Of a DNA stretch of 46,375 nucleotides, positions 8,339 through 16,715 are shown in pieces. The translations under genes were made by a program, and so were the position numbers. The first letter of the stretch is position 1. The number at the start of each line of letters is the position of its first letter. A model generated the notes under the pieces. The model made no database searches. It had not been told where the DNA came from and worked only from the letters and a program-made list of their open reading frames with translations. The stretch spans positions 1-46,375 of the forward strand of contig CAYRJN010000004.1 of assembly GCA_964424545.1 (NCBI GenBank). The letters are read 5' to 3'. Origin of the DNA: JAUVIB01 sp964424545. Its GTDB lineage: Bacteria; Calditrichota; Calditrichia; Calditrichales; Calditrichaceae.

Positions 8339-9658
8339 ATGGCTCATAAAAAAACTACCCGCAGAGAATTTTTAAAAATAACAGCAAGGGGAACATTAGC
8401 ATTATCCGCTTTTCCCGCAATCATTCCCAACACGGTTTTCGGAAAAAACGGTCGCCCGTCGCCCGGCAATACGATAACCATGGCTTGCATTGGGGTTGGA
8501 TGGCAGGGTACCAGTAATTTAAAAAGCTTTTTACGTGAAAAAGATGTGCGCATCATTGCCGTATGCGATGTAGATACAAATCATTTGCAAAATGCAAAAA
8601 ATTTGGTAGATAAAAAATACGGCAATAGGGATTGCAAAACTTACGCAGATTTCCGGGAAGTTCTTGAAAGAGACGATATTGATACGGTTTCACTTGGCTT
8701 GCCCGATCATTGGCATTCCATTCCGGCTATCATAGCGGCAAAAGCAGGTAAGGATATTTACGGAGAAAAACCGCTGTCTCACAGTCTTCTTGAAGGTAGA
8801 GCAATGGTCAATGCAGTCGAAAGATTCGGACGAATTTGGCAGACCGGAAGCTGGCAGAGATCACAAGCGAATTTTCGCCGCGGGGCAGAACTTGTGCGCA
8901 ACGGTAGAATAGGCAAAATACATACTATAGAAGTCGGCCTACCCAGTGGTCATTCCGACTTTGCCGGTACCGCGGGGCAGGATGCCATTACAAAACCGCC
9001 GCAAGAATTGAATTATGAAATGTGGCTCGGCCCTGCGCCCTATAAACCGTATATTAAATCCCGCTCTCACAAAAACTGGCGTTGGGATTTGGACTTCGGC
9101 GGAGGCCAGCTTATGGACTGGGTTGGTCATCATGTGGATATCGCCCACTGGGGAATGAACACCGAATACACTGGACCGGTTGAAATTGAGGGACATGGAG
9201 AGTATCCGAAAACAGGCGTTTATAATACGGCTACCAAATATAAAGTGCATACAAAATATAAAAACGGCATGGAAATGATCATTGCAGGCGGATATTCGGG
9301 AATCAGGCAAGGCACTCGCTGGATTGGCGATAAAGGCTGGATCTATGTCAATCGCGGCAATACGTTGGAAGCTTCCGATAAACGAATTTTACGCGAACAT
9401 ATCGGGCCGGAAGAAATTCATCTATACAAATCCCCCGGACACTGGCGCAATTTTATCGACTGCGTCAAATCACGAAAAACTACAATTACACCCTGCGAAG
9501 TTGCGCATCGCTCCGCCTCACCGGGTCATCTTGGACAAATAGCTATGATATTAGGACGTAAGCTCTATTTCGACCCCGATACGGAAAACATTATTAATGA
9601 CGAGGAAGCGGGGCGTATGCTGGGTAATGCCATGCGTTCGCCGTGGCATCTGGGGTAA
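8339..9658 (+). CDS. Tat-exported Gfo/Idh/MocA-family oxidoreductase
   Basis: A 439-residue protein. The twin-arginine signal is TTRREFLK (Arg8-Arg9) followed by a hydrophobic stretch up to ...IIPNTVFG. The Rossmann fold starts at ACIGVGWQGTSNLKSF. GEKPLSHS carries the conserved Lys-Pro, and the substrate domain has DWVGHHVDIAHWGM with the expected His/Asp residues, so it looks catalytically intact. These periplasmic family members are predicted NAD(P)-dependent sugar dehydrogenases or, with bound cofactor, sugar epimerases and glycosidases; the substrate is not evident. A good Shine-Dalgarno (CAGGAGATT) precedes the ATG. It is a tandem paralogue of the broken gene just upstream, and a HEAT-repeat lipoprotein follows on the same strand. 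Confidence 0.93.
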   Translation: MAHKKTTRREFLKITARGTLALSAFPAIIPNTVFGKNGRPSPGNTITMACIGVGWQGTSNLKSFLREKDVRIIAVCDVDTNHLQNAKNLVDKKYGNRDCKTYADFREVLERDDIDTVSLGLPDHWHSIPAIIAAKAGKDIYGEKPLSHSLLEGRAMVNAVERFGRIWQTGSWQRSQANFRRGAELVRNGRIGKIHTIEVGLPSGHSDFAGTAGQDAITKPPQELNYEMWLGPAPYKPYIKSRSHKNWRWDLDFGGGQLMDWVGHHVDIAHWGMNTEYTGPVEIEGHGEYPKTGVYNTATKYKVHTKYKNGMEMIIAGGYSGIRQGTRWIGDKGWIYVNRGNTLEASDKRILREHIGPEEIHLYKSPGHWRNFIDCVKSRKTTITPCEVAHRSASPGHLGQIAMILGRKLYFDPDTENIINDEEAGRMLGNAMRSPWHLG

Positions 9659-9739
9659 TCCGTCCGATTTAATAATTTGATGATCAGTTATTGTGTTAAA
9701 GATAATAAAAGACCTTATTAACATAGTGAGGAATAGAGT

Positions 9740-11800
9740 ATGATTTTTTTAAAAAAGCATTTTTATGTTTATGTTATTATTGCGCTGGTACTACTTCAAG
9801 GATGTTCAGGGAGTAAAGAAGTCGATTTTAAGCAAACCGACCAACTTTTAAAAAATATTTTAACTTATGACTACGGCCAAAGCCGCGCCGACTTATCGGA
9901 ATTAGAAACGATGGTGCATAAAACTTACGGCACGCCGGATGAACGTATCATGGAGAAAAAACTAATCGCATTTATAGAATCGAACGCAACTTTTGCCTCC
10001 AAACAATTCGCTTGCCGTCAGTTGAGTTTAATCGGCACAAACGAATCCGTGCCCGCTCTAAAGAAACTTTTACTCGACTCGAAAACCACCGATATCGCTC
10101 TTTATGCCTTACAGCGCATTCCAAGCGCTGAAACGGATAAAACGCTCATTGAGGCGCTTAATGAAACTAGCGGGAAAGATAGAATAGGCATAATAAACTG
10201 CCTCGGAGAACGGCGTACTGAAGCGGCCGTCAATCCATTGGCCGGATTAACAACCGATACGGATAAAGCGACGGCAGCCGCCGCGGTTTGTGCTCTCGGT
10301 AAAATCGCCAACAACAAAGCGTTAATAGCGTTAACGGAAACAATAAGACGTCAAAGCGGTAATTTAAAAATAATTAGCATGGACGCTTTATTGAAATGTG
10401 CCGACGCTTACGCGAAGAAAGGCAAAACGGAAAGAGCGCTGAAAATTTACCGACAATATGATAATGAAAATACGCCGTCGACAATCCGAACAGCGGCTAT
10501 ATACGGTATTTTACAATCCGACCCTAAAAACGCGGCAAATTATACGATAAAAATATTAAAAGGGAAAGACAGCGCAGCCAAAGATATTGTAATAAAGGAG
10601 ATTCGCAACTTAAAGGATAAATCGCAGTTAACGAAAATATCGGCATTTCTGCCAAAACTATCCGTCTATCATCAGATACAGCTCATCGGCGCCTTGGCCG
10701 ACATCGGCGATCCTTCGGTTAAGTATGATATTTTAACCGTTATAAAAAGTAAAAATACCGATGTGCGCGTGGCCGCCTTACAATCTTTAACCGCTTTAGG
10801 GAACGCCAATGATGTATTTTTACTGGCAGCAAAAGCGGCAACCGGAGACAAAGCGGAACAAGACGCTGCAAGAGAAAGCTTGTATCGCCTGCGCGGAAGC
10901 GACGTTAACCCTAAAATCAGCGCTATCATTCCAAATTCCATAGAAGATATTAAAGTGGAATTAATTAGAAGTCTCGGTGAACGCGGCGCCGATGAATCCG
11001 TTACGGATATATTAAAATTAACGCAGGATAAAAGCGCAAAGGTAAGAGAAAGCGCAATCAAAGTTCTTGGCCAGCTTGCTTTACCGGACTATTTGCCTCA
11101 ATTATTGGAAATACTTAAAAATTCAAAAACAGAAGATGAACGAAATGACGCCATTCTAACGGTAGCGCTTACGGCAAAAAAAATAACGCCGGAAGAAAAG
11201 CAAACTCAACTTATCTTGCAAGAAATAAATAAAAATGAGAAGACTGATTTTAAAGCATCTCTTATTCAAGTGCTTGGAAAAATCGGGGTTGATAATAGCT
11301 TAAAAGAATTAACAAATGCGTTAAGCGACAATAAAGAAGATGTTAGAATCGCCGCTGTAAAGGCTCTTTCCGAGTGGCCCGACGACGCGCCTATAAACAA
11401 TTTACTGCATACGGCAAATTCTTCGCGTAATGAACTTGAAAAAATTCTCGCTCTCCGCGGTTTCATTAATCTAATAGATATTAATAATGAACGCGATAAC
11501 AGCGAAAGTGTAAAACTGTATCAACAAGCTATGGCCTTAGCTCGAAGAAGCAACGAAAAACGTATGGCTCTTTCAGGTCTTAGCGATATCAGAACTATTG
11601 ACGCGCTTAATGCCGCTCTTAGCTATCTAACGCAAAAGGATATACAAAATGAAGCGGAGACAGCCGTTGTAAGAATAGCCGGAAGAATCAAACGAGACCA
11701 TCCGCAGGCAGCCAAACAAGCGTTGGAAAAAATTATATCCATAACACAAAACGATTATATAAAAAATAGAGCGCAAGATGAATTAAAACGAATAAAATGA
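9740..11800 (+). CDS. HEAT-repeat lipoprotein
   Basis: A 686-residue protein with a lipoprotein signal: a hydrophobic N-terminus and lipobox LLQGC, putting the lipidated Cys at 22. Nearly the whole mature chain is built of ~30-residue alpha-helical HEAT/PBS-lyase-type repeats, recognisable by recurring patterns such as VPALKKLL, VRVAALQSLTALG, VRESAIKVLGQLA and VRIAAVKALSEWP. No enzymatic domain is visible. Such repeats form solenoids for protein binding, so a scaffold at the inner or outer membrane facing the periplasm is likely. The start has a GTGAGGAATA ribosome binding site. It lies 81 nt after the Tat oxidoreductase and may share its transcript. It ends with TGA, rare among genes here, just before a strong terminator. 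Confidence 0.88.
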   Translation: MIFLKKHFYVYVIIALVLLQGCSGSKEVDFKQTDQLLKNILTYDYGQSRADLSELETMVHKTYGTPDERIMEKKLIAFIESNATFASKQFACRQLSLIGTNESVPALKKLLLDSKTTDIALYALQRIPSAETDKTLIEALNETSGKDRIGIINCLGERRTEAAVNPLAGLTTDTDKATAAAAVCALGKIANNKALIALTETIRRQSGNLKIISMDALLKCADAYAKKGKTERALKIYRQYDNENTPSTIRTAAIYGILQSDPKNAANYTIKILKGKDSAAKDIVIKEIRNLKDKSQLTKISAFLPKLSVYHQIQLIGALADIGDPSVKYDILTVIKSKNTDVRVAALQSLTALGNANDVFLLAAKAATGDKAEQDAARESLYRLRGSDVNPKISAIIPNSIEDIKVELIRSLGERGADESVTDILKLTQDKSAKVRESAIKVLGQLALPDYLPQLLEILKNSKTEDERNDAILTVALTAKKITPEEKQTQLILQEINKNEKTDFKASLIQVLGKIGVDNSLKELTNALSDNKEDVRIAAVKALSEWPDDAPINNLLHTANSSRNELEKILALRGFINLIDINNERDNSESVKLYQQAMALARRSNEKRMALSGLSDIRTIDALNAALSYLTQKDIQNEAETAVVRIAGRIKRDHPQAAKQALEKIISITQNDYIKNRAQDELKRIK

Positions 11801-11814
11801 AATAGTTTAAACTT

Positions 11815-11847
11815 AAAAAAAGGGAGATAAACCACTCCCTTTTTTTC
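11815..11847. terminator. Strong bidirectional intrinsic terminator
   Basis: AGGGAG (11821-11826) pairs with CTCCCT (11835-11840), and the flanking A-run and T-run (11815-11820 and 11841-11846) extend the stem to about 12 bp around an 8-nt loop. There is a U-tract in both orientations. It sits 15 nt after the HEAT lipoprotein stop and also downstream of the convergent antiporter gene, so it can end transcription from both sides. Confidence 0.88.
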
Positions 11848-11952
11848 TTTACGTTTAACAAGAAAATTTTGGCACATTTTTATTTTTCTACCGACTATTA
11901 ACAATCTTAAACAGACTCATTCGGATTTCCAAAACGGTTTTATATTAGCACC

Positions 11953-13191
11953 CTAAATTTCCCCTGCTTTTTTTAGCGCAAAGCGAGCCATAACGGGTCC
12001 AAGAAGTTCATGAATCACGGTAGCACCGATCACAGTGGCAATCAGGATATCGGATAAGGACTCAAAATCATTATACGACTTTACCAACAGCGCCAGACCG
12101 ATAACAATTCCACCTTGCGGCAAAAGTCCGAACGCCGTATAACGTTTAATTTTAGCGGATGAATGCGCTAAATACGCTCCATAAACAGCGCCACTCATTT
12201 TACCTAAAGCTCTTAACAACACAAAAATCAATATCAAAACAGAAACGGAAGATATAACGGACAAATTAAGATGCATCCCGCTCAAAGTAAAGAAGAAGAT
12301 AAAGATCAGCTCTTCCGTGTAGCGCTCCAATAGGGTAAATATTTTTTCTTGTAAAGGATTAAAGTTTACAACAATAATACCGCTGGTCATAGTAGCGAGC
12401 AATTCATCGACATTAAAGCGATTTGCCAAACCAAAACACAAGGCGAGCATAGCGAGAATAATAACTATTAACGTTCCTTCTTCTTGTCGTTTTACACGCA
12501 TAGAAATAAAGTTAATAACAAAGCCAAAAACAACCCCAAGCGCCACTCCGCCTGCAATTGAAACTAATGGCGCAACGATAGATGAATGAATATTAAAGGC
12601 ATGACGGGCAGGCACAATAAACATTCTTGCGACTGCAATGCCCAAACTAAAATTAAGAATACCAAAAACATCGTCAAACGCGGCAACTCCCATAATAGTT
12701 GAAGACACCTCTCCTTTGGCGTTATATTGATGAGTTACCGCCAATGTTGCCGTAGGATCTGTCGGCGAAGCTAAAACGCCCATTAAAATCGCCATAGGCA
12801 CTCCCATAGAAATAGCTGCGACGCTTAACAACCCAGGGAAAAAGTAAAATATAATTATGAAACCAACGACAACGGCAAGCAAAGCGAATTCAGCTTCAAA
12901 AAATGTAATTAATAAAATCGATTTGCCGAGTTGTTTTATTTTTGAGCTTAGTAACGTTCCGCCTACAGAGAATGTTATAAAGGCAAGCGCCATATTTGTG
13001 GCGATTGCAGCATTATCAATAAAATTCTCGGAAATAATATGCGTTAGCTGGGGATTTAAGATAATCCCGCCGATAATATATCCCGTTACTTTGGGAAGTT
13101 TAATTATATCGGCAATTTCTCCCATGATAAAACCCATGAACAGGATCATTCCAACGACCAATAAATTATTCACCACTTTTTCCTTTATCAC
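11953..13191 (-). CDS. Cation:proton antiporter, CPA2 (KefB/NapA-like) membrane domain
   Basis: A roughly 410-residue polytopic protein with about 11-13 hydrophobic segments covering the whole chain and no C-terminal TrkA/RCK domain. The core motifs of the family are present: LASPTDPTATLAVT in the unwound helix region and AAFDDVFGI, the double-Asp ion-binding motif of electrogenic CPA2 exchangers. It should exchange Na+ or K+ for protons across the inner membrane; ion specificity cannot be read. The frame opens at GTG 13191, but AAAGGA at codons 2-4 is well placed for GTG 13173 or GTG 13176, so the mature start is probably five or six codons later. It converges on the HEAT lipoprotein gene across a bidirectional terminator. 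Confidence 0.93.
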   Translation of the reverse strand: MIKEKVVNNLLVVGMILFMGFIMGEIADIIKLPKVTGYIIGGIILNPQLTHIISENFIDNAAIATNMALAFITFSVGGTLLSSKIKQLGKSILLITFFEAEFALLAVVVGFIIIFYFFPGLLSVAAISMGVPMAILMGVLASPTDPTATLAVTHQYNAKGEVSSTIMGVAAFDDVFGILNFSLGIAVARMFIVPARHAFNIHSSIVAPLVSIAGGVALGVVFGFVINFISMRVKRQEEGTLIVIILAMLALCFGLANRFNVDELLATMTSGIIVVNFNPLQEKIFTLLERYTEELIFIFFFTLSGMHLNLSVISSVSVLILIFVLLRALGKMSGAVYGAYLAHSSAKIKRYTAFGLLPQGGIVIGLALLVKSYNDFESLSDILIATVIGATVIHELLGPVMARFALKKAGEI

Positions 13192-13631
13192 ATTCCGTAT
13201 TTTACAGAAGGTTTTTAACTTATCGACATTATTAAATCAAACAAATGGGGCTAAACAAAACAACGCTATTAATCTTCCCTATAGACCAAAATAACGATTT
13301 GAGGTTTTGCAAATTATATAAATTTCATATGTTAACTTACTAACAATCAAAGTTTTTTGCAACTTATAACCTGTTATAAATTTTATAAGGAATGCGATGA
13401 TACTAATAGATAATGGAATGATCATGCGAATTATGAGCCCATGTTACCATAACCGACGGACGGGTTTCAATTATTTTGAATATTTCTCACATTTTTAAAT
13501 TAAACGGTCCCGAATAGAGTAAACAATTCTTATATGCCCAAACCATTTCAGCGCTGATATCAAGAATAATTATAACAAACAACGAAAACCGCAAAACGCC
13601 GGCTTTCATTGTTTGATATACAAAAGGTAAA
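13192..13631. other. Gap between antiporter and DoxX genes
   Basis: The 440-nt gap contains a 40-codon minus-strand frame (13487-13609; MKAGVLRFSLFVIIILDIS...) with a hydrophobic N-terminal segment but no Shine-Dalgarno sequence, so I do not call it a gene. The rest is AT-rich and presumably holds the antiporter promoter. No terminator, RNA gene or repeat was recognised. Confidence 0.3.
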
Positions 13632-14069
13632 TTATTTAGAAAAGCGTCTTTTAATAAAAGCGTCAATACTATATTTACCGGGGCCGATTACAATCAGACT
13701 GAAAAGCATTGACAGATAATACAAAGGAATCTCAAACCCGTTATTTCCCGCATGAAAACCGTTATCGATATGTACCGTAAAAATAGCTACCAGCATAACG
13801 ACAGACAAAGGAATTGAAATGATGCGCGTTCCTAATCCAAGAAAAAGTAAAATAAATCCTGAAGTTTCCGTAATAGTGGCCATATAAGCGTTTAAAGTCG
13901 GAAAAGGATAATTCATTCCCGCAAACCATTCTGCGATAGCATTCACATTACTCATTTTACGCATGGCAGGTTCATAAAATCCATAGGATAAAATCAACCT
14001 AAAAAGCAACGGCGGCAAATCAATCAGTTTATTTAACGCATTTTTGAATTTAATAAATAATTCGACCAT
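13632..14069 (-). CDS. DoxX-family membrane protein
   Basis: A 145-residue protein with four hydrophobic segments and the layout of the DoxX family: an early LILSYGFYEPAMRK segment, AEWFAGMNYPFPTLNAYMATITE, FLGLGTRIISIPLSVVMLVAIFTVH, and a last helix before IGPGKYSIDAFIKRRF. DoxX relatives are small inner-membrane proteins linked to quinone or thiosulfate oxidation and to oxidative-stress complexes, though most are uncharacterised. A strong Shine-Dalgarno (AGGGGGA) lies a few nt upstream of the ATG at 14069. No partner genes adjoin it, so the specific role is open. Confidence 0.88.
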   Translation of the reverse strand: MVELFIKFKNALNKLIDLPPLLFRLILSYGFYEPAMRKMSNVNAIAEWFAGMNYPFPTLNAYMATITETSGFILLFLGLGTRIISIPLSVVMLVAIFTVHIDNGFHAGNNGFEIPLYYLSMLFSLIVIGPGKYSIDAFIKRRFSK

Positions 14070-14625
14070 AACTCCCCCTAATTTTTATTAATTGCTAAAT
14101 TGAACGAAATAAAATATAAAAATATTCTTTGTTATTATAATTTATTTGTCGATAAACGCCATCTTATTGCCACAATTTTTGAATGATTAGACGAAACGCC
14201 TTCAAAAACCTTACACAATTCTCCGGGTTTCCAATGAATACAATCAAAAGAGTCTGAGTTTAAGAAAGGAAGGAATAGACCCAAAGGGAATATTATGTAG
14301 AGATATAAGTGATTATATCTCTAATATTGTAATAAAAAACAATTACCGATAGCCATAGCGATTTCGATATCAGCGTGATTTGCTCTTAAGATTTCTCTCC
14401 TCTTCCGAGCATCCGGATTTGAAATAACAATCTATTCCCTTAATAACCCTTTTCTTTTGATGAACTATCCACAAGGGCGTCTACTTGAATTTTAAGTTTC
14501 TCTTTTTTAAATACCGTTGCAAAAATAGAAAAATATAACTAAAATGCTTTGTTTTTTGATCAACACTATTTTTTTTCTTACATTTTGTTATCCTATTAAC
14601 GCAATAGTATTAGAAAGCGATTTTG
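14070..14625. other. Long non-coding gap, possibly with gene debris
   Basis: These 556 nt hold no acceptable gene. On the minus strand, short frames such as the one ending ...KEKLKIQVDALVDSSSKEKGY (about 14446-14523) have coding-like composition but are broken by stops and frame changes, which may be remnants of a decayed gene. A perfect hairpin (14299-14322) lies in the middle. The last ~15 nt carry the ribosome binding site of the plus-strand membrane protein. Confidence 0.3.
14299..14322. repeat. Perfect 10-bp inverted repeat with 4-nt loop
   Basis: AGAGATATAA and TTATATCTCT enclose GTGA. The stem is perfect and is extended by one more A-T pair. There is no U-tract directly after it on either strand, so it is a weak terminator candidate; an operator or a leftover of mobile DNA are alternatives. 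Confidence 0.4.
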
Positions 14626-15159
14626 ATGAAAAATGTTTCGGGGAAAAAAGTAATATTCTTATTCGTTTTATATCTGATTTTTGCGCTGTTGATTTTTCCG
14701 GCATTACCGCAAAGCGAGGCTGGTATTCCCGATATAAAATATTATTATTCATCTCAACAAATTTATAAAATCATTGCAAACTATTCGGCATTGGAACGCT
14801 CCCGCTATGCCTTAACGGCCATGACGATTGATATATTATATCCGATCGTTTATTCTTTTTTTTTAACGGCGCTGTCAATTTACTTAATCGTAAAGTTAAA
14901 AATCCGCAAAAGGATCTTTATTCGTTTATGTTACATTTCCATGGCCGCCGCTTTATTTGATTTTCTAGAAAATTCATCTTTAACGATTCTGATACTTAAT
15001 TATCCCGTTAAATTTCATCTATTGGCAAATTTTGCGGGCTGCTTTACCGCTGCAAAATGGACATTAATCATAGCCGCTATTTTGTTCATATTATTTTTAT
15101 CATTGTTTATGCTGTTTAATAAAATTAAAACATTATCCATTGAGAAGTCTGTTGGATAA
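14626..15159 (+). CDS. Uncharacterised four-helix membrane protein
   Basis: A 177-residue protein with four predicted membrane helices (about residues 8-28, 67-90, 100-120 and 138-165). It has two polar motifs near the membrane, DILYP and FDFLENSS, which I recall as conserved features of an unnamed family of small membrane proteins; no function is known to me. The frame opens at TTG 14623, but ATG 14626 with AGAAAGCGA upstream is the better start. The last 27 nt overlap the 3' end of the convergent phosphofructokinase-fusion gene. The only plus-strand gene in a minus-strand block. Confidence 0.7.
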   Translation: MKNVSGKKVIFLFVLYLIFALLIFPALPQSEAGIPDIKYYYSSQQIYKIIANYSALERSRYALTAMTIDILYPIVYSFFLTALSIYLIVKLKIRKRIFIRLCYISMAAALFDFLENSSLTILILNYPVKFHLLANFAGCFTAAKWTLIIAAILFILFLSLFMLFNKIKTLSIEKSVG

Positions 15160-16632
15160 TTGCGCCAAATCGGATTTCACCGAATTATCAGTTTTTATTT
15201 CATCAAACGGAATGCTGTGTTCTTTACCCGAAAGAACCGCTGGCATAACCTTTGTCTTTCCTTCCAATAAAAGTTTACGCAATTTACGCGCCATCCTCTG
15301 CGCCAGCATTAAGTCCAAATTATTCGGCGTTGCCCCGCGGATATCGCGTGAAAAACCCTCGCAAACAACCTTGTTATTGGTTTCAAAACCCGCGCTGTAC
15401 AATTCATCGCGAAAATATTCCGCGGCATTCCCTTTGTATCCGTTTTTTTTACGTTCGGCTTCCTTGTACCCTTCGGCGACAACGATAACGGCTTCCTGAT
15501 GTTTCGCCAACTCTTTGATAATTTTTTTCAAATCGAGCTTGGAAGAGGGTAAAACGGCAAGATGAGCGCCGGCGCCTAAAGCAGAATGCAAAGCATGAAA
15601 TCCTCCGTCTGCTCCCATCATTTCAATAATATAGATGCGATTGTGCGTACGTGCGTCTGCCATATAACAGCGTATCTTTTCCGCGCCCACTTCGACGCCC
15701 GTAAACTCGCCGATACAATCCGTACCGTAAATATCGGAATCGATTGTAACCGGAATAAAGAATATTTGCATATCATCGGGTAAAAGTTTGCCAAGAGCAT
15801 TAATTCCTGCAAAGGTACCGTTTCCGCCGATCCCGATAAGTATCTTTACTTTTCTGCTCATAATATTTTCCGCAGCCTTTTTCTGATTTTCCGCTTCCTT
15901 AAATTCGGGATATCGTTCCGATCTGAAATCGGCGCCGCGCGCTTCACGTAAGGGCGGCGAAAAAATAACGCCCGGAATATGTTCTAAACTATTATAGGTA
16001 TTAGGATTATAAATTAAACGCCGATAATCGGACGTATTATTAGAAACCACTGAACGAAATCCCTCCGCCGCAATATAGACATTATAACCGGCATTTTCGA
16101 GATATTCTGAAATAAATGCCGTTACCGGATTATACCCTGGAGCACAGCCGCCGTCCTGAATTAGCAAAACCTGCATTTCATCATAAAGCGTGATCTCTTC
16201 CCTAATATAAGAGGCTATCAAAGACGCAAGCCCTTTAAAAACTTTAGCCGATAGCGCTGCGGAAATTTTAGAGGCGTCTTCCAGATCATTTTCAACAAAA
16301 GAATAAAGCACTCCGCTTACGATACACGTAACCGTTCCCGTTCGCTGCCTGTTATCAAGCGCCGCAATTTCACCGAAGAAATCACCTCGTTTGAACGTTT
16401 TAATACTGCGCCCCATTTTATTCAATTTATATTCGCCGCTTTCGACCAGAAAGAGTTCTTTTCCGCTTTTACCTTCCTGCAAAATAACATCGCCGGCTTT
16501 ATAATGATGTACTTTTAAAATATCTATTATAGGCGCCAATTCGGCATCGCTAAAGCCAAAAAATGGATAGACGGTTTGTAAAAATTTTGTAAGCTCATTT
16601 CGCTTTTCGGACGATATATTACTATTGCTCAT
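15133..16632 (-). CDS. Cyclic-nucleotide-binding domain fused to phosphofructokinase-like domain
   Basis: A 499-residue protein. Residues about 22-130 are a cNMP-binding (Crp-type) fold with the phosphate-binding cassette FFGEIAALDNRQRTGTV. Residues about 153-499 resemble 6-phosphofructokinase: DGGCAPGYNPV, GIGGNGTFAGINALG, TIDSD (296-300) with the catalytic-base Asp, EMMGADGG, VVAEG and GFSRDIRGATPNNLD. Several signature positions differ from the norm: GGDG is GGNG, the first motif has Cys where bacterial enzymes have Asp, and the Arg of MGR is Ala. It may be an allosterically controlled kinase with altered donor or substrate, or a non-catalytic sugar-phosphate sensor. A good AAGGAATTTT site supports the ATG at 16632. 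About 85 nt separate it from the PAS-GGDEF-EAL gene upstream, so co-transcription is possible. Confidence 0.85.
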   Translation of the reverse strand: MSNSNISSEKRNELTKFLQTVYPFFGFSDAELAPIIDILKVHHYKAGDVILQEGKSGKELFLVESGEYKLNKMGRSIKTFKRGDFFGEIAALDNRQRTGTVTCIVSGVLYSFVENDLEDASKISAALSAKVFKGLASLIASYIREEITLYDEMQVLLIQDGGCAPGYNPVTAFISEYLENAGYNVYIAAEGFRSVVSNNTSDYRRLIYNPNTYNSLEHIPGVIFSPPLREARGADFRSERYPEFKEAENQKKAAENIMSRKVKILIGIGGNGTFAGINALGKLLPDDMQIFFIPVTIDSDIYGTDCIGEFTGVEVGAEKIRCYMADARTHNRIYIIEMMGADGGFHALHSALGAGAHLAVLPSSKLDLKKIIKELAKHQEAVIVVAEGYKEAERKKNGYKGNAAEYFRDELYSAGFETNNKVVCEGFSRDIRGATPNNLDLMLAQRMARKLRKLLLEGKTKVMPAVLSGKEHSIPFDEIKTDNSVKSDLAQLSNRLLNG

Positions 16633-16715
16633 AATAAAATTCCTTTTGTTATAATCGATGAATGCAGATCAAATAAAAATACTAAAAAACGGCTTAATTT
16701 GAAAGGAAAAAATAA

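Noticed and set aside
13487..13609. 40-codon minus-strand frame with a hydrophobic start, just downstream of the DoxX gene.
   Set aside because: No Shine-Dalgarno sequence and too short to distinguish from chance in AT-rich DNA.
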